Notes: generated from the letters alone by a model not told the origin. 32,337 bases of DNA from Streptomyces beijiangensis (GCF_017315755.1 NZ_JAFLRJ010000031.1:1-32337), one strand, 5' to 3'; counted from the first letter of the stretch, positions 15,932 through 27,359 are shown. Program-made: numbers and translations.

Positions 15932-17245
15932 TTACTTCTTGGACGGGTGCTTGGGCCGCTGCTGGCCCTTGCGCTGCCCGGCCTTGGCTTGGCGTGAGTT
16001 ACCGGAGGCCTTGGACCGCTGCGGGGGCTTGGCGTCCTGCGGCTCGTCCTTCTTCTCCGGCTTCTCCAGCGAGGTCTTCTCCGCGGAGTCGGACTCGGAC
16101 TCGGACTCGTCGAGGTCCTCATCGGGCGTCTTGGCGGCACCCGGCTGGGCTACACCCGTCTGACGCTGAGACTTGGACTGACGCTTGGGCTGCTGACGCT
16201 TGGGAGCGGCATCGGCGAAGGTGCCGCCGTCTGCCTCCGCGGCCACAGCGGCCTCGCTCTTCTCCACGGTGCCGTCCGCCAGGGCGACCAGCCCTGCCTT
16301 GTTCAGCGTCGTGATGAACTTGCGCTCGGCGTCGTTGCGGTCCTTCGTCTCCTTGGCAGCGATGCCCTTGACGATGGTCCGCTCGTGGCGCGTACGCGTC
16401 TTGCTGTGCGTGACGAGGTGCTTCTGCATCCGCTCCAGCAGGCCGGACTGCGCCGAGCTGCCCGGGGTCGGGTTGCGGTGGATCACGAACATCTGCTGGC
16501 CCATGGTCCACACGTTGGTGGTCAGCCAGTAGACGAGGACACCGACCGGGAAGTTGATACCCATGACGGCGAACATGAGCGGGAAGACGTACATCAGCAT
16601 CTTCTGCTGCTGCATGAACGGCGTCTTGACCGTCATGTCGACGTTCTTCGTCATCAGCTGGCGCTGCGTGTAGAACTGCGACCCCGACATCATCACGATC
16701 ATGACCGCGGTGACGATGCGCACATCGGTCAGCGAGGCACCCAGCTTGGCGACGTCAGCCGCGCTGTCCATGAACTTCGACGCCAGCGGGGCACCGAAGA
16801 TGTGGGCCTTCTGGGCGCTCTCCAGCAGCGGCTGGTTGATGACGCCGATCGTCTTGTTCGAGGCGATGGCCGAGAGCACGTGGTACAGGGCGAAGAAGAA
16901 CGGCGACTGCGCCAGGATGGGAAGGCACGAGGAGAGCGGGTTGGTGCCCGTCTCCTTGTACAGCTTCATCATCTCTTCGGACTGACGCTGCTTGTCGTTC
17001 TTGTAGCGCTCCTGGATCACCTTCATCTTCGGCTGGAGCGCCTGCATGCCACGGGTCGACTTGATCTGCTTCACGAACAGCGGGATCAGGCAGATCCGGA
17101 TCAGGACCACCAGTGACACGATGGACAGGCCCCAGGCCCACCCGGTGTCAGGCCCGAAGATCCAGCCGTAGAACGTATGGAACTGGACGATGACCCAGGA
17201 AACAGGCCAGGTGATAAAGCTGAACCAGCCGGCAATCGTGTCCAC
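15932..17245 (-). CDS. yidC: Membrane protein insertase YidC/OxaA
   Basis: A polytopic protein of 437 residues that inserts membrane proteins alone or with SecYEG. The first helix is near the N-terminus ([19 protein letters not shown]). The helix carrying the conserved hydrophilic-groove arginine follows ([20 protein letters not shown]), then the cytoplasmic coiled hairpin ([18 protein letters not shown]) and further helices ([40 protein letters not shown]). About 150 C-terminal residues are cytoplasmic, alternating acidic and very basic runs and ending KHPSKK; such tails may contact ribosomes. The large periplasmic P1 domain of Gram-negative YidC is absent, as expected. It follows yidD after 3 bases. 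Confidence 0.96.
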   Translation of the reverse strand: MDTIAGWFSFITWPVSWVIVQFHTFYGWIFGPDTGWAWGLSIVSLVVLIRICLIPLFVKQIKSTRGMQALQPKMKVIQERYKNDKQRQSEEMMKLYKETGTNPLSSCLPILAQSPFFFALYHVLSAIASNKTIGVINQPLLESAQKAHIFGAPLASKFMDSAADVAKLGASLTDVRIVTAVMIVMMSGSQFYTQRQLMTKNVDMTVKTPFMQQQKMLMYVFPLMFAVMGINFPVGVLVYWLTTNVWTMGQQMFVIHRNPTPGSSAQSGLLERMQKHLVTHSKTRTRHERTIVKGIAAKETKDRNDAERKFITTLNKAGLVALADGTVEKSEAAVAAEADGGTFADAAPKRQQPKRQSKSQRQTGVAQPGAAKTPDEDLDESESESDSAEKTSLEKPEKKDEPQDAKPPQRSKASGNSRQAKAGQRKGQQRPKHPSKK

Positions 17246-17248
17246 TAA

Positions 17249-17578
17249 TCAGGCTCCTTGAGCATTGGGCGAGGTCTCTGCGGCCGGGCCGGTCTCCTGA
17301 CCGGAGTGCCCGCCCTTGCTTTTCCGCCACGCGTTGCGCAGCGCTTCGTGCCAACGCGGGCGTCTGCGGGGTGGGACATGGTCCACCCCGCCCGGCGACC
17401 ACGGATTGCAACGCAGGATGCGCCAGGCGGTCAGCGCCGTGCCCTTCACCGCGCCGTGCCGGTCGATAGCCGTATATCCGTAGTGGGAACACGACGGGTA
17501 GTACCTGCAGACGGGCCCCAGAAGAGGGCTGATCGTCCACTGGTACAGCTTGATAAGAGTCAGCAGCGGGTACTTCAT
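17249..17578 (-). CDS. yidD: Membrane protein insertion efficiency factor YidD
   Basis: A small membrane-associated protein of 109 residues that aids YidC-dependent insertion. The family signature is intact: [20 protein letters not shown] with three Cys, then [20 protein letters not shown]. The C-terminus is longer than in E. coli, basic and then Ala/Gln-rich. The ATG overlaps the rnpA stop by four bases and the stop lies 3 bases before yidC, so all three are coupled. Confidence 0.95.
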   Translation of the reverse strand: MKYPLLTLIKLYQWTISPLLGPVCRYYPSCSHYGYTAIDRHGAVKGTALTAWRILRCNPWSPGGVDHVPPRRRPRWHEALRNAWRKSKGGHSGQETGPAAETSPNAQGA

Positions 17579-17946
17579 CGCGCGCCCCCTCCCAGCAACC
17601 GCTGAAAGGCGGCATCCAGGTCTCGGGCCAGCTGTGCATGGTCGGCGTCACCCGCTCCGGGCAGCGCCCGTACGACCACCAGGCTACCGGGGGGCAGCTG
17701 GGACAACCGGTCACGCATCAGATGGCGAAGCTTCCGCTTCACCGCGTTGCGGACGACGGCTCCGCCCACTGCTTTGCTTACGACGAAACCCGCACGTGTC
17801 GGGGGAGTGACCTCCCCGGGCACATGCGGGTCCGTTGAACCGCTACGCAAATGGACGACGAGAAGCGGGCGGCCTGCCCGACGACCCTGTCGTACCGCGG
17901 TCGCGAAGTCCTCGCGCCGCCTCAGCCGATTCTCGGTAGGCAGCAC
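17575..17946 (-). CDS. rnpA: Ribonuclease P protein component
   Basis: The protein subunit (123 residues) of RNase P, which helps the catalytic RNA trim 5' leaders from pre-tRNAs. It begins at a GTG with [13 protein letters not shown], the usual N-terminus. The diagnostic basic motif [10 protein letters not shown] is present (about residues 65-74), and [11 protein letters not shown] precedes it. It follows rpmH after 18 bases, the nearly universal arrangement in bacteria. The RNA subunit is not in this window. Confidence 0.97.
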   Translation of the reverse strand: MLPTENRLRRREDFATAVRQGRRAGRPLLVVHLRSGSTDPHVPGEVTPPTRAGFVVSKAVGGAVVRNAVKRKLRHLMRDRLSQLPPGSLVVVRALPGAGDADHAQLARDLDAAFQRLLGGGAR

Positions 17947-17964
17947 GTCATGACCTGTACGAGA

Positions 17965-18102
17965 TCAGGCGGACAGGCTGCTGCGGCCCTTGCCGCGGCG
18001 GTTTGCCAGGATGGCGCGGCCGGCGCGGGTACGCATCCGCAGGCGGAAGCCATGGGTCTTGGCGCGACGGCGGTTGTTCGGCTGGAAGGTGCGCTTGCTC
18101 AC
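17965..18102 (-). CDS. rpmH: 50S ribosomal protein L34
   Basis: A 45-residue very basic ribosomal protein. It reads from a GTG start as [20 protein letters not shown] and continues [20 protein letters not shown] to an SLSA end, the complete L34 sequence pattern. GGAG lies upstream of the start. It is the first gene of the leftward cluster and diverges from dnaA, the classic rpmH-dnaA arrangement next to the origin. Confidence 0.97.
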
Positions 18103-18450
18103 TCGGGGGCTCCAGAAATGATTCGGTGATGGCGGGACGTCGCCTGGCTGTCACCGTGCGCCCACGAGGAACTCGCGTTACGCCCGTGTGCACCGCTACA
18201 CGATCAACAAGATCGCGATCTTTGCCCATCGGAGGCAGGCGGCAGCAGCCATCGACAACTCGACCTGGTCACGGTACGCGCGGCTACGCCATCCGGTCAA
18301 ACCAGGCCCTCGACAGGGCCCGCTGTCCCCAGCCTGTGGACAACAACTTGAACGTCGTCAGCCGCCGCGACTACCGTGGCTGAACTTGCCTGCCTTCACA
18401 CCCCGTCCCGAGAACCACACATTCGTGGGACCTTCGAGAGAGCGTGCCCT
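18103..18450. promoter_or_regulatory. rpmH-dnaA divergent promoter region
   Basis: A 348-base gap that must hold the promoters of rpmH (leftward) and dnaA (rightward). I could not identify convincing -35/-10 pairs by eye. It contains one perfect DnaA box (listed separately). The dnaA frame is open back to 18376, but family comparison supports a start at 18451. Confidence 0.7.
18335..18343 (-). promoter_or_regulatory. DnaA box upstream of dnaA
   Basis: A perfect TTGTCCACA on the minus strand, 108 bases before the dnaA start. A related CTGTCCCCA lies 12 bases to its left. A box here fits the known autoregulation of dnaA by its product in Streptomyces. Confidence 0.75.
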
Positions 18451-20280
18451 GTGGCTGACGTGCCTGCCGATCTTGCCGCAGTGTGGCCACGCGTGCTCGA
18501 GCATCTCCTCGCCGAGGGCCAGCAAAACATCGCGCCCAAGGACAAGCAGTGGATCGAGCGGTGCCAGCCGCTCGTTCTGATCAACAACACCGCCCTCCTC
18601 GCCGTTCCCAACGAGTACGGCAAGCAGGTGCTCGAAGGCCGGCTCGCCCCGCTCATCAACGAGATGCTGACTCTCGAGTGCGGCCGCCCGACCCGGATCG
18701 CGATCACCGTCGACGACACGATCGGCGATCCCGCACCCTCGGCGGGCCCACCCGTACAACAGCAGCCGCACTACCCGGCGCCCCCGCAGCACGACGAGCC
18801 GCGCCATATCGACACCTACGAGGACTACGGCCGCCGGCCCGCGGACGACGGAATGCCGACCGCGCGTCCCGCCTACCCGGACTACCAGCAGCAGCGCCCC
18901 GACCCCGGCTCCTGGCCGCGCACCCAGGAGGACCTCTCCTGGCAGCAGCAGCGCCTCGGCGGGTTCCAGGAGCGCGACCCCTCCACGGAGCAGTGGCGGG
19001 AGCCGTACGCGCCTCCCCGGATGCAGCAGCCGCAGCAGCCCCAGCACGACTACCGGCAGCAGCAGCCCGAGCGCCAGCAGTACGACCAGCAGCGCCCCGA
19101 GCACCGCGGTCCCGGAAACCACCGCGACTCCCAGAACCAGCAGGACCATCGGCACGGCGGTGGACCCGGCTCGCCGATGCCCTCCGGCGGCGGCAGGCCC
19201 GGTCCGCTGGCCGCGCAGCCCGCGCCCGCGGCCGGCCCCGGCGAGCCCCACGCCCGCCTCAACCCGAAGTACCTCTTCGACACCTTCGTCATCGGCGCGT
19301 CCAACCGCTTCGCACACGCGGCCGCGGTGGCTGTCGCCGAGGCGCCGGCGAAGGCGTACAACCCGCTCTTCATCTACGGGGAGTCCGGGCTCGGCAAGAC
19401 CCACCTGCTGCACGCCATCGGGCACTACGCGCGCAGCCTCTACCCGGGGACCCGGGTGCGGTACGTGAGCTCGGAGGAGTTCACCAACGAGTTCATCAAC
19501 TCCATCCGCGACAGCAAGGGCGACACGTTCCGCAAGCGCTATCGCGATGTGGACATCCTGCTCGTCGACGACATCCAGTTCCTCGCGAGCAAGGAGTCGA
19601 CGCAGGAGGAGTTCTTCCACACCTTCAATACGCTCCACAACGCCAACAAGCAGATCGTGCTCTCCTCCGACCGGCCGCCCAAGCAGCTGGTGACCCTGGA
19701 GGACCGGCTTCGTAACCGCTTCGAGTGGGGTCTGACCACCGACGTACAACCTCCGGAGCTGGAGACGCGGATCGCGATCCTCCGTAAGAAGGCAGTGCAG
19801 GAGCAGCTCAACGCCCCGCCCGAGGTGCTGGAGTTCATCGCCTCCCGTATCTCGCGCAACATCCGCGAGCTGGAGGGGGCGCTGATCCGGGTGACGGCGT
19901 TCGCGTCGCTCAACCGGCAGCCGGTGGACCTCGGTCTCACCGAGATCGTATTGAAGGACCTGCTTCCTGGCGGCGAGGACTCGGCGCCCGAGATCACCGC
20001 GAGCGCCATCATGGCCGCCACCGCCGACTACTTCGGGCTGACGGTGGAGGATCTCTGCGGATCCTCGCGCAGCCGCGTGCTGGTGACGGCGCGCCAGATC
20101 GCGATGTACCTCTGCCGTGAGCTGACCGATCTCTCACTGCCCAAGATCGGGGCGCAGTTCGGCGGCCGCGACCATACGACCGTGATGCACGCGGACCGGA
20201 AGATCCGGGCGTTGATGGCCGAGCGGCGGTCCATCTACAACCAGGTCACCGAGCTCACCAACCGCATCAAGAACGGCTGA
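18451..20280 (+). CDS. dnaA: Chromosomal replication initiator DnaA
   Basis: The AAA+ initiator that binds oriC boxes, melts DNA and recruits the helicase. From the GTG at 18451 ([20 protein letters not shown]) it has 609 residues. Domain I covers about 1-85. Domain II is an exceptionally long, disordered Pro/Gln/Arg-rich linker of about 175 residues (90-265), typical of Streptomyces. Domain III begins [16 protein letters not shown]; Walker A is GESGLGKT (310-317) and Walker [10 protein letters not shown] (about 370). Domain IV ends with the DNA-reading signature around [11 protein letters not shown] (571-580). An in-frame GTG at 18376 would add 25 residues, but the family N-terminus matches the later start. 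The DnaA box upstream suggests autoregulation. Confidence 0.97.
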   Translation: MADVPADLAAVWPRVLEHLLAEGQQNIAPKDKQWIERCQPLVLINNTALLAVPNEYGKQVLEGRLAPLINEMLTLECGRPTRIAITVDDTIGDPAPSAGPPVQQQPHYPAPPQHDEPRHIDTYEDYGRRPADDGMPTARPAYPDYQQQRPDPGSWPRTQEDLSWQQQRLGGFQERDPSTEQWREPYAPPRMQQPQQPQHDYRQQQPERQQYDQQRPEHRGPGNHRDSQNQQDHRHGGGPGSPMPSGGGRPGPLAAQPAPAAGPGEPHARLNPKYLFDTFVIGASNRFAHAAAVAVAEAPAKAYNPLFIYGESGLGKTHLLHAIGHYARSLYPGTRVRYVSSEEFTNEFINSIRDSKGDTFRKRYRDVDILLVDDIQFLASKESTQEEFFHTFNTLHNANKQIVLSSDRPPKQLVTLEDRLRNRFEWGLTTDVQPPELETRIAILRKKAVQEQLNAPPEVLEFIASRISRNIRELEGALIRVTAFASLNRQPVDLGLTEIVLKDLLPGGEDSAPEITASAIMAATADYFGLTVEDLCGSSRSRVLVTARQIAMYLCRELTDLSLPKIGAQFGGRDHTTVMHADRKIRALMAERRSIYNQVTELTNRIKNG

Positions 20281-20312
20281 GACAGCCGCTTTCAGCGGTC
20301 TGCAGAGCTTCA

Positions 20313-20349
20313 GAAGGGCGTCCGGGGACGAACTCCCCGGGCGCCCTTC
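20313..20349 (+). terminator. Terminator of dnaA
   Basis: GAAGGGCGTCCGGGGA pairs along 16 bp (one G-T pair) with TCCCCGGGCGCCCTTC around a 5-base loop, starting 32 bases after the dnaA stop. There is no T-run. It would shield oriC from dnaA transcription. Confidence 0.8.
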
Positions 20350-20397
20350 GGCATTCCGGACCCCACCGCTGTTCGAATACATGGCTGCGGGAGAGTG

Positions 20398-20642
20398 TTC
20401 TCCACAGATCTTGGCACTTGGGGCCGTCCACACCCTGGGGACTACCGAGTTGTCCAGATTATGTCCACAGGGGCGGTTGCTGAGACTTCATCACCCCAGG
20501 TCAGAGGGCTGTGGATTTGTGGCAAACCTCTACCCACAGGCTGTGGACAGAATTTTCATCCACAGGGGCCGGGACGAGTTGTCCACCGACGGCCCACAGC
20601 CGTGGCCGCCTTGTCCCCAACTTCTCCACACCCTTGTCCACT
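20398..20642. promoter_or_regulatory. oriC DnaA-box cluster A
   Basis: Plus strand: TTCTCCACA 20398-20406, CCGTCCACA 20424-20432, TTGTCCAGA 20450-20458, ATGTCCACA 20461-20469, TCATCCACA 20556-20564, TTGTCCACC 20579-20587, TTGTCCCCA 20611-20619, TTCTCCACA 20622-20630, TTGTCCACT 20634-20642. Minus strand: AAATCCACA 20510-20518 and CTGTCCACA 20542-20550. Most match TCCAC exactly and vary in the first three bases. None in the cluster is the perfect TTGTCCACA, so binding is probably cooperative. Confidence 0.9.
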
Positions 20643-20711
20643 GTTCGGCAACGAAACGCCCGAGGTCACTGGGTCGAGTGAAAGCCGTCACACCAAGGGG
20701 GTCGGTTGGGC

Positions 20712-20895
20712 TGTGGGGAACGTGGGTAAAGCTGGGGACAGCCCTGGGGAGAAGTACCCCTCTCCTGTGCACCGGGTGTGCAGAACTTTTCGCCGTCCAC
20801 AGAAGAGCGGGGTTTTCCACCGGCTCCACCCACAGGCGCGGTGGACAAAAAACCGGTGTTGACCTGCGAAAACTGGGTTTTCCACCGTTTCCACA
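20712..20895. promoter_or_regulatory. oriC DnaA-box cluster B
   Basis: Plus strand: CCGTCCACA 20793-20801, TTTTCCACC 20813-20821, TTTTCCACC 20878-20886, GTTTCCACA 20887-20895 (the last two abut). Minus strand: TTGTCCACC 20840-20848 and the weaker outlying TTCCCCACA 20712-20720. The two abutting boxes next to the AT-rich run resemble the box arrangement that guides unwinding in other origins. Confidence 0.85.
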
Positions 20896-21105
20896 GGACC
20901 TACTACTACTACCAACTAGAGTTAGCTGAGATTCCGGTTCGAAGTGGGGCCTGTGCACAACTTGGCACCGGCGCCCCAGAGGCGGCTCGTCGCGACTTGA
21001 CCCCGACCCGCACCGAGTGACGGTGGCGGCTGACAGACTGGCCCCCGGCAACAAGCCGACGACGAGGCCAGCAGGGCGAGCCAGCAACAGCAGGAGGCGG
21101 TTCCG

Positions 21106-22236
21106 GTGAAGATCCGGGTGGAGCGCGATGTACTCGCCGAGGCAGTGGCCTGGACGGCCCGCAGCCTCCCGGCCCGGCCTCCGGTGCCTGTGCTCGCAGG
21201 ACTCCTGCTGAAGGCGGAGGAGGGCGCTCTCAGCCTCTCCGGCTTCGACTACGAGGTTTCGGCGCGGGTATCGGTCGATGCCGAGATCGAGGAGGAGGGC
21301 ACGGTCCTGGTCTCCGGGCGGTTGCTCGCAGACATCTGCCGCGCCCTTCCCAACCGGCCGGTGGAAATTTCCACAGACGGTGTACGAGCGACCGTGGCCT
21401 GCGGATCCTCGCGATTCACACTTCACACCCTGCCTGTGGAGGAGTACCCGGCGCTGCCGCAGATGCCGACCGCGACGGGCACCGTTCCCGGTGAGGTCTT
21501 CGCTTCTGCCGCCGCTCAGGTGGCCATCGCCGCGGGCCGTGACGACACGCTGCCCGTTCTGACCGGTGTGCGTATCGAGATCGAGGGCGACACGGTCACG
21601 CTGGCGTCCACCGACCGCTACCGCTTCGCGGTCCGCGAGTTCCTGTGGAAGCCGGAGAACCCGGAGGCCTCCGCGGTCGCCCTGGTGCCCGCCAAGACGC
21701 TCCTGGACACCGCGAAGTCGCTGACCAGCGGCGACACGGTCACCATTGCGCTGTCGGGTTCCGGTGCAGGTGAAGGTCTGATCGGTTTCGAGGGTGCGGG
21801 ACGCCGTACGACCACCCGCCTGCTCGAGGGTGACCTGCCGAAGTACCGGACGCTCTTCCCGACGGAGTTCAACTCGATCGCCGTCATCGAGACGGCCCCG
21901 TTCGTCGAGGCCGTCAAGCGTGTGTCCCTGGTGGCCGAGCGCAACACTCCGGTGCGGCTCAGCTTCGAGCAGGGTGTGCTGATCCTCGAAGCCGGTTCCA
22001 GCGACGACGCACAGGCTGTGGAGCGGGTCGACTGCAAGCTGGAGGGTGACGACATCTCGATCGCCTTCAACCCGACGTTCCTGCTGGACGGGCTCAGCGC
22101 GATCGACTCCCCGGTCGCCCAGCTCTCCTTCACGACCTCCACGAAGCCGGCGCTTCTCAGCGGTCGCCCCGCGATCGATGCCGAGGCGGATGACGCGTAC
22201 AAGTACCTGATCATGCCGGTACGTCTGAGCGGCTGA
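21106..22236 (+). CDS. dnaN: DNA polymerase III beta subunit (sliding clamp)
   Basis: The ring-shaped processivity clamp (376 residues), loaded onto DNA by the clamp loader and bound by polymerase III and repair proteins. It starts MKIRVERDVLAEAVAWTARS and consists of three similar domains of about 125 residues. Family motifs include LPVLTGVRIE, LASTDRYRFAVRE and the C-terminal YLIMPVRLSG end, which belongs to the protein-binding pocket. The GTG start has a strong AGGAGG 10 bases upstream. It is the first gene right of oriC. A 14-bp palindrome with a DnaA-box-like end lies inside it (21361-21374). Confidence 0.98.
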   Translation: MKIRVERDVLAEAVAWTARSLPARPPVPVLAGLLLKAEEGALSLSGFDYEVSARVSVDAEIEEEGTVLVSGRLLADICRALPNRPVEISTDGVRATVACGSSRFTLHTLPVEEYPALPQMPTATGTVPGEVFASAAAQVAIAAGRDDTLPVLTGVRIEIEGDTVTLASTDRYRFAVREFLWKPENPEASAVALVPAKTLLDTAKSLTSGDTVTIALSGSGAGEGLIGFEGAGRRTTTRLLEGDLPKYRTLFPTEFNSIAVIETAPFVEAVKRVSLVAERNTPVRLSFEQGVLILEAGSSDDAQAVERVDCKLEGDDISIAFNPTFLLDGLSAIDSPVAQLSFTTSTKPALLSGRPAIDAEADDAYKYLIMPVRLSG

Positions 22237-22248
22237 CCCCGCAGGTGT

Positions 22249-22284
22249 GTACCTGCGTCCCGGCGTAGGCTCGGACGCAGGTAC
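22249..22284 (+). promoter_or_regulatory. Perfect 12-bp inverted repeat in the gnd leader
   Basis: GTACCTGCGTCC (22249-22260) and GGACGCAGGTAC (22273-22284) are perfect complements with a 12-base spacer, starting 12 bases after the dnaN stop and ending 31 bases before gnd. The spacer holds TAGGCT, a plausible -10 element. It could be the dnaN terminator, an attenuator, or an operator flanking a gnd promoter. No T-run follows. Confidence 0.6.
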
Positions 22285-22315
22285 GAAATGCCACCACGTC
22301 ACTAAGGATCTTCTG

Positions 22316-23194
22316 ATGGAGCTCGGTCTCGTCGGCCTCGGCAAGATGGGCGGCAACATGCGTGAGCGCATCCGCCGCGCAGGCCACACCGTCATCGGTT
22401 ACGACCGCAATCCGGACCTCGCGGATGTCACAAGCCTGGAAGAGCTTGTCAGCAAGCTCAAGGGCCCGCGCGTCATCTGGGTGATGGTCCCGGCCGGTGG
22501 AGCGACCCAGTCCACCGTCGACGAGCTCGGCGCGCTGCTGGAGCCCGGCGACATCGTCGTGGACGGCGGGAACTCCCGCTGGACGGACGACGAGAAGCAC
22601 GCCGAGGAGCTCGCGGCCAAGGGCATCGGCTTCGTCGACTGCGGTGTCTCCGGCGGTGTCTGGGGCCTGGAGAACGGCTATGCGCTGATGTACGGCGGTG
22701 ACGTCGAGAACGTCGCCAAGGTGCAGCCCATCTTCGACGCCCTCAAGCCCGAGGGTGAGTTCGGCGCGGTACACGCGGGCAAGGTCGGCGCCGGCCACTT
22801 CGCCAAGATGGTTCACAACGGCATCGAGTACGCCATGATGCAGGCGTACGCCGAGGGCTGGGAGCTGCTGGAGAAGGTCGACTCCGTCACCGACGTGCGT
22901 GAGGTCTTCCGCTCCTGGCAGGAGGGCACTGTCATCCGCTCGTGGCTGCTGGACCTGGCCGTCAACGCGTTGGACGACGACGAGCACCTGGACAAGCTCC
23001 GCGGGTTCGCCGCCGACTCCGGTGAGGGCCGCTGGACCGTTGAGGCCGCGATCGACAACTCCGTACCGCTGCCGGCGATCACGGCGTCGCTCTTCGCCCG
23101 TTTCGCGTCCCGCCAGGACGACTCCCCCCAGATGAAGATGATCGCGGCGCTGCGCAACCAGTTCGGTGGCCACGCGGTAGAGAACAAGAAGTAA
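22316..23194 (+). CDS. gnd: 6-phosphogluconate dehydrogenase, short decarboxylating form
   Basis: Oxidises and decarboxylates 6-phosphogluconate to ribulose 5-phosphate in the pentose phosphate pathway, making NAD(P)H. The ATG at 22316 ([15 protein letters not shown]) follows AAGGA and gives 292 residues, the short form, which lacks the long C-terminal half of the 470-residue enzymes. The dinucleotide-binding GLGKMG lies at residues 7-12. Substrate motifs are [23 protein letters not shown] and the catalytic-lysine helix [17 protein letters not shown]. It sits between dnaN and recF, as in several actinobacteria; no replication role is known. Whether it uses NAD or NADP cannot be told here. Confidence 0.92.
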   Translation: MELGLVGLGKMGGNMRERIRRAGHTVIGYDRNPDLADVTSLEELVSKLKGPRVIWVMVPAGGATQSTVDELGALLEPGDIVVDGGNSRWTDDEKHAEELAAKGIGFVDCGVSGGVWGLENGYALMYGGDVENVAKVQPIFDALKPEGEFGAVHAGKVGAGHFAKMVHNGIEYAMMQAYAEGWELLEKVDSVTDVREVFRSWQEGTVIRSWLLDLAVNALDDDEHLDKLRGFAADSGEGRWTVEAAIDNSVPLPAITASLFARFASRQDDSPQMKMIAALRNQFGGHAVENKK

Positions 23195-23225
23195 GTCAGC
23201 CAGCAGGGGAGGTCGGACCGCACTC

Positions 23226-24356
23226 ATGCACGTCACGCATCTGTCGCTGGCCGACTTCCGCTCGTACGCCCGGGTCGAGGTCCCTCTCGATCCGGGCGTC
23301 ACTGCGTTCGTGGGCGCCAACGGCCAGGGCAAGACCAATCTGGTCGAGGCGGTCGGTTATCTGGCGACGCTCGGGAGCCATCGGGTCTCCTCCGATGCTC
23401 CGCTTGTACGGATGGGGGCCGACCGGGCCGTCATCAGAGCCGCTGTCACACAGGGCGAGCGCTCCCAGCTGATCGAGCTCGAACTCAATCCCGGGCGGGC
23501 GAACCGGGCCCGTATCAACCGGTCCTCGCAGGTCAAGCCGCGCGATGTGCTGGGAATCCTCCGGACGGTGCTGTTCGCCCCCGAGGACCTGGCGCTGATC
23601 AAGGGCGACCCGGGTGAGCGGCGCCGGTTTCTGGATGAACTGATCACTTCCCGCTCGCCCCGTATCGCCGGGGTGCGGTCCGATTACGAACGGGTGCTGA
23701 AGCAGCGGAACACCCTGCTGAAGTCGGCGGCCATGGCGCGCCGGCACGGCGGACGGTCGATGGACCTGTCCACGCTCGATGTCTGGGATCAGCATCTTGG
23801 CCGGGTGGGCGCGGAACTGCTGGCGCAGCGGCTGGATCTGATCGCGACGCTGCAGCCGCTCGCGGACAAGGCGTACGAGCAACTGGCCCCCGGTGGTGGG
23901 CCGATCGCGCTGGAGTACCGGAGTTCGCTGGGCGAGGGGATCGAGGGCGCGCAGACGCGCGACGAGTTGTACGAGCTCCTGATCGCGGCCCTGGTGGAGG
24001 CCAGGAAGCAGGAGATCGAGCGGGGCGTGACGCTGGTCGGGCCGCACCGGGACGATCTGGTGCTGAAGCTGGGGCGGCTGCCGGCCAAGGGGTACGCGAG
24101 CCACGGCGAGTCCTGGTCGTACGCGCTGGCGCTGCGGCTGGCCTCGTACGACCTGCTGCGTGCCGAGGGCAATGAGCCGGTGCTGGTGCTGGACGATGTC
24201 TTCGCCGAGCTGGATGTACGGCGGCGGGAGCGTCTGGCGGAGCTCGTGGCGCCCGGCGAGCAGGTGCTGGTGACGGCGGCCGTGGACGATGACGTGCCCG
24301 GGGTGCTGGCAGGTGCGCGGTACGGCGTGACGGACGGGGCGGTGGAGCGCCTGTGA
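23226..24356 (+). CDS. recF: DNA replication and repair protein RecF
   Basis: An SMC-like ATPase of 376 residues that, with RecO and RecR, helps load RecA at gaps left by stalled forks. It starts [19 protein letters not shown]. Walker A is GANGQGKT (residues 30-37), with [13 protein letters not shown] in the arm region. The C-terminal signature and Walker B are in [10 protein letters not shown] and [12 protein letters not shown], with LVGPHRDDL between. GGGGAGG lies upstream. The gene overlaps the following DciA-type gene by four bases. Confidence 0.97.
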   Translation: MHVTHLSLADFRSYARVEVPLDPGVTAFVGANGQGKTNLVEAVGYLATLGSHRVSSDAPLVRMGADRAVIRAAVTQGERSQLIELELNPGRANRARINRSSQVKPRDVLGILRTVLFAPEDLALIKGDPGERRRFLDELITSRSPRIAGVRSDYERVLKQRNTLLKSAAMARRHGGRSMDLSTLDVWDQHLGRVGAELLAQRLDLIATLQPLADKAYEQLAPGGGPIALEYRSSLGEGIEGAQTRDELYELLIAALVEARKQEIERGVTLVGPHRDDLVLKLGRLPAKGYASHGESWSYALALRLASYDLLRAEGNEPVLVLDDVFAELDVRRRERLAELVAPGEQVLVTAAVDDDVPGVLAGARYGVTDGAVERL

Positions 24357-24901
24357 GCGAGCAGCAGCTCCCGCCCCCCGAGCAGCCCAAGGTGCCGGAG
24401 CCCTCCGGGGTCGATCTGGCACGGGTCGCGCTGCGGGCCGCGAAGGAACAGGCGAAGGCGCGGGGCGCCGCGGCACAGCAGAAGAAGCAGGCCAAACGCG
24501 GTGGGCTGCGTTCGGGCGCGCGGGCCGACGGGCGCGATCCGCTGGCGCTGGGCGCTGCGATCAACCGGCTGATCACCGAGCGGGGGTGGGAGACGCCGGC
24601 CGCGGTGGGCGGGGTGATGGGGCGCTGGCCCCAGATTGTCGGGGAGGACCTGGCGAAGCACTGTGTCCCGCTGCGCTATGACGAGCAGCCCGATGAACGG
24701 GTGCTGACGATCCAGTGTGATTCGACGGCGTGGGCGACGCAGCTCCGGCTGCTGGCTCCGCAGCTGGTTGCCCGGCTGAATGAGGATCTGGGGCACGGCA
24801 CTGTGCGGTTGATCAAGGTGCTCGCCCCGGCAGGGCCGCCGCAGCGGTTCGGCAAGCTGAGGGCGCCGGGCAGTACCGGCCCCGGAGATACGTACGGCTG
24901 A
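24353..24901 (+). CDS. dciA: DciA-type protein (DUF721), probable helicase loader
   Basis: A protein of 182 residues. The N-terminal half is basic, Ala/Lys-rich and disordered ([20 protein letters not shown]). The C-terminal DUF721 domain has [16 protein letters not shown] and [17 protein letters not shown], the conserved Trp-containing core. DciA loads the replicative helicase DnaB in bacteria that lack DnaC or DnaI, and the mycobacterial homologue lies in the same place after recF. The GTG start overlaps the recF stop, so translation is coupled. The loader role is inferred from family and position. Confidence 0.88.
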   Translation: MSEQQLPPPEQPKVPEPSGVDLARVALRAAKEQAKARGAAAQQKKQAKRGGLRSGARADGRDPLALGAAINRLITERGWETPAAVGGVMGRWPQIVGEDLAKHCVPLRYDEQPDERVLTIQCDSTAWATQLRLLAPQLVARLNEDLGHGTVRLIKVLAPAGPPQRFGKLRAPGSTGPGDTYG

Positions 24902-24920
24902 CCGGCGACGAGGCTGCCGT

Positions 24921-24934
24921 GTTTCACGTGAAAC
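24921..24934. promoter_or_regulatory. parS: parS site 8
   Basis: An exact GTTTCACGTGAAAC, 19 bases after the dciA stop codon. Confidence 0.92.
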
Positions 24935-24944
24935 ATGCGCGCCT

Positions 24945-24958
24945 GTTTCACGTGAAAC
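24945..24958. promoter_or_regulatory. parS: parS site 9
   Basis: An exact GTTTCACGTGAAAC only 24 bp from site 8, centre to centre: the closest pair in the window. Confidence 0.92.
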
Positions 24959-25211
24959 ATCTATGCGACGCGGCCGTGAAGCGTGAGGCTTCCGGCGCGT
25001 ACCGCTGCCCGGCGAGCAAGGCGTGAAACCGGTGGTGGGCGGTGAGGCGTCCCTCACGGTAGCCGGTGCTTGACAGGCCGAAGCGCTGAAAGCCCGTGTG
25101 AGCCTCTTGGAGCCCCTTCCCGGATATGGGGAGTCGGGCGGAGGAGGTTCAGGGCGGCACATGTGGACTCAGGTACCGGCAAACCCCCATTCATGTCGGC
25201 GCTACCGGTAG

Positions 25212-27359
<2,148 letters not shown>

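Larger units (their letters stand above)
20281..21105. other. oriC: Replication origin oriC (dnaA-dnaN intergenic region)
   Basis: An 825-base non-coding region filled with DnaA boxes in both orientations, in two clusters (20398-20642 and 20793-20895) separated by about 150 bases with few boxes. Beyond the second cluster lies a relatively AT-rich stretch with a TAC triplet run (about 20899-20935), a candidate for local unwinding. The last 160 bases lead to dnaN. This layout matches the described Streptomyces oriC with about 19 boxes. A reading frame runs across the region, but the box repeats explain it. Confidence 0.95.

Noticed and set aside
20381..20929. A 182-codon ORF across oriC
   Set aside because: The codons are made of DnaA-box repeats and the protein has no recognisable feature. 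The region functions as the origin.
20530..22395. A 621-codon minus-strand ORF over oriC and dnaN
   Set aside because: It spans the origin and is antisense to dnaN, a GC-rich shadow.
24676..24960. A minus-strand ORF starting MFHVKQARMFHVKH
   Set aside because: The start is simply two parS sites translated; the rest is antisense of dciA.
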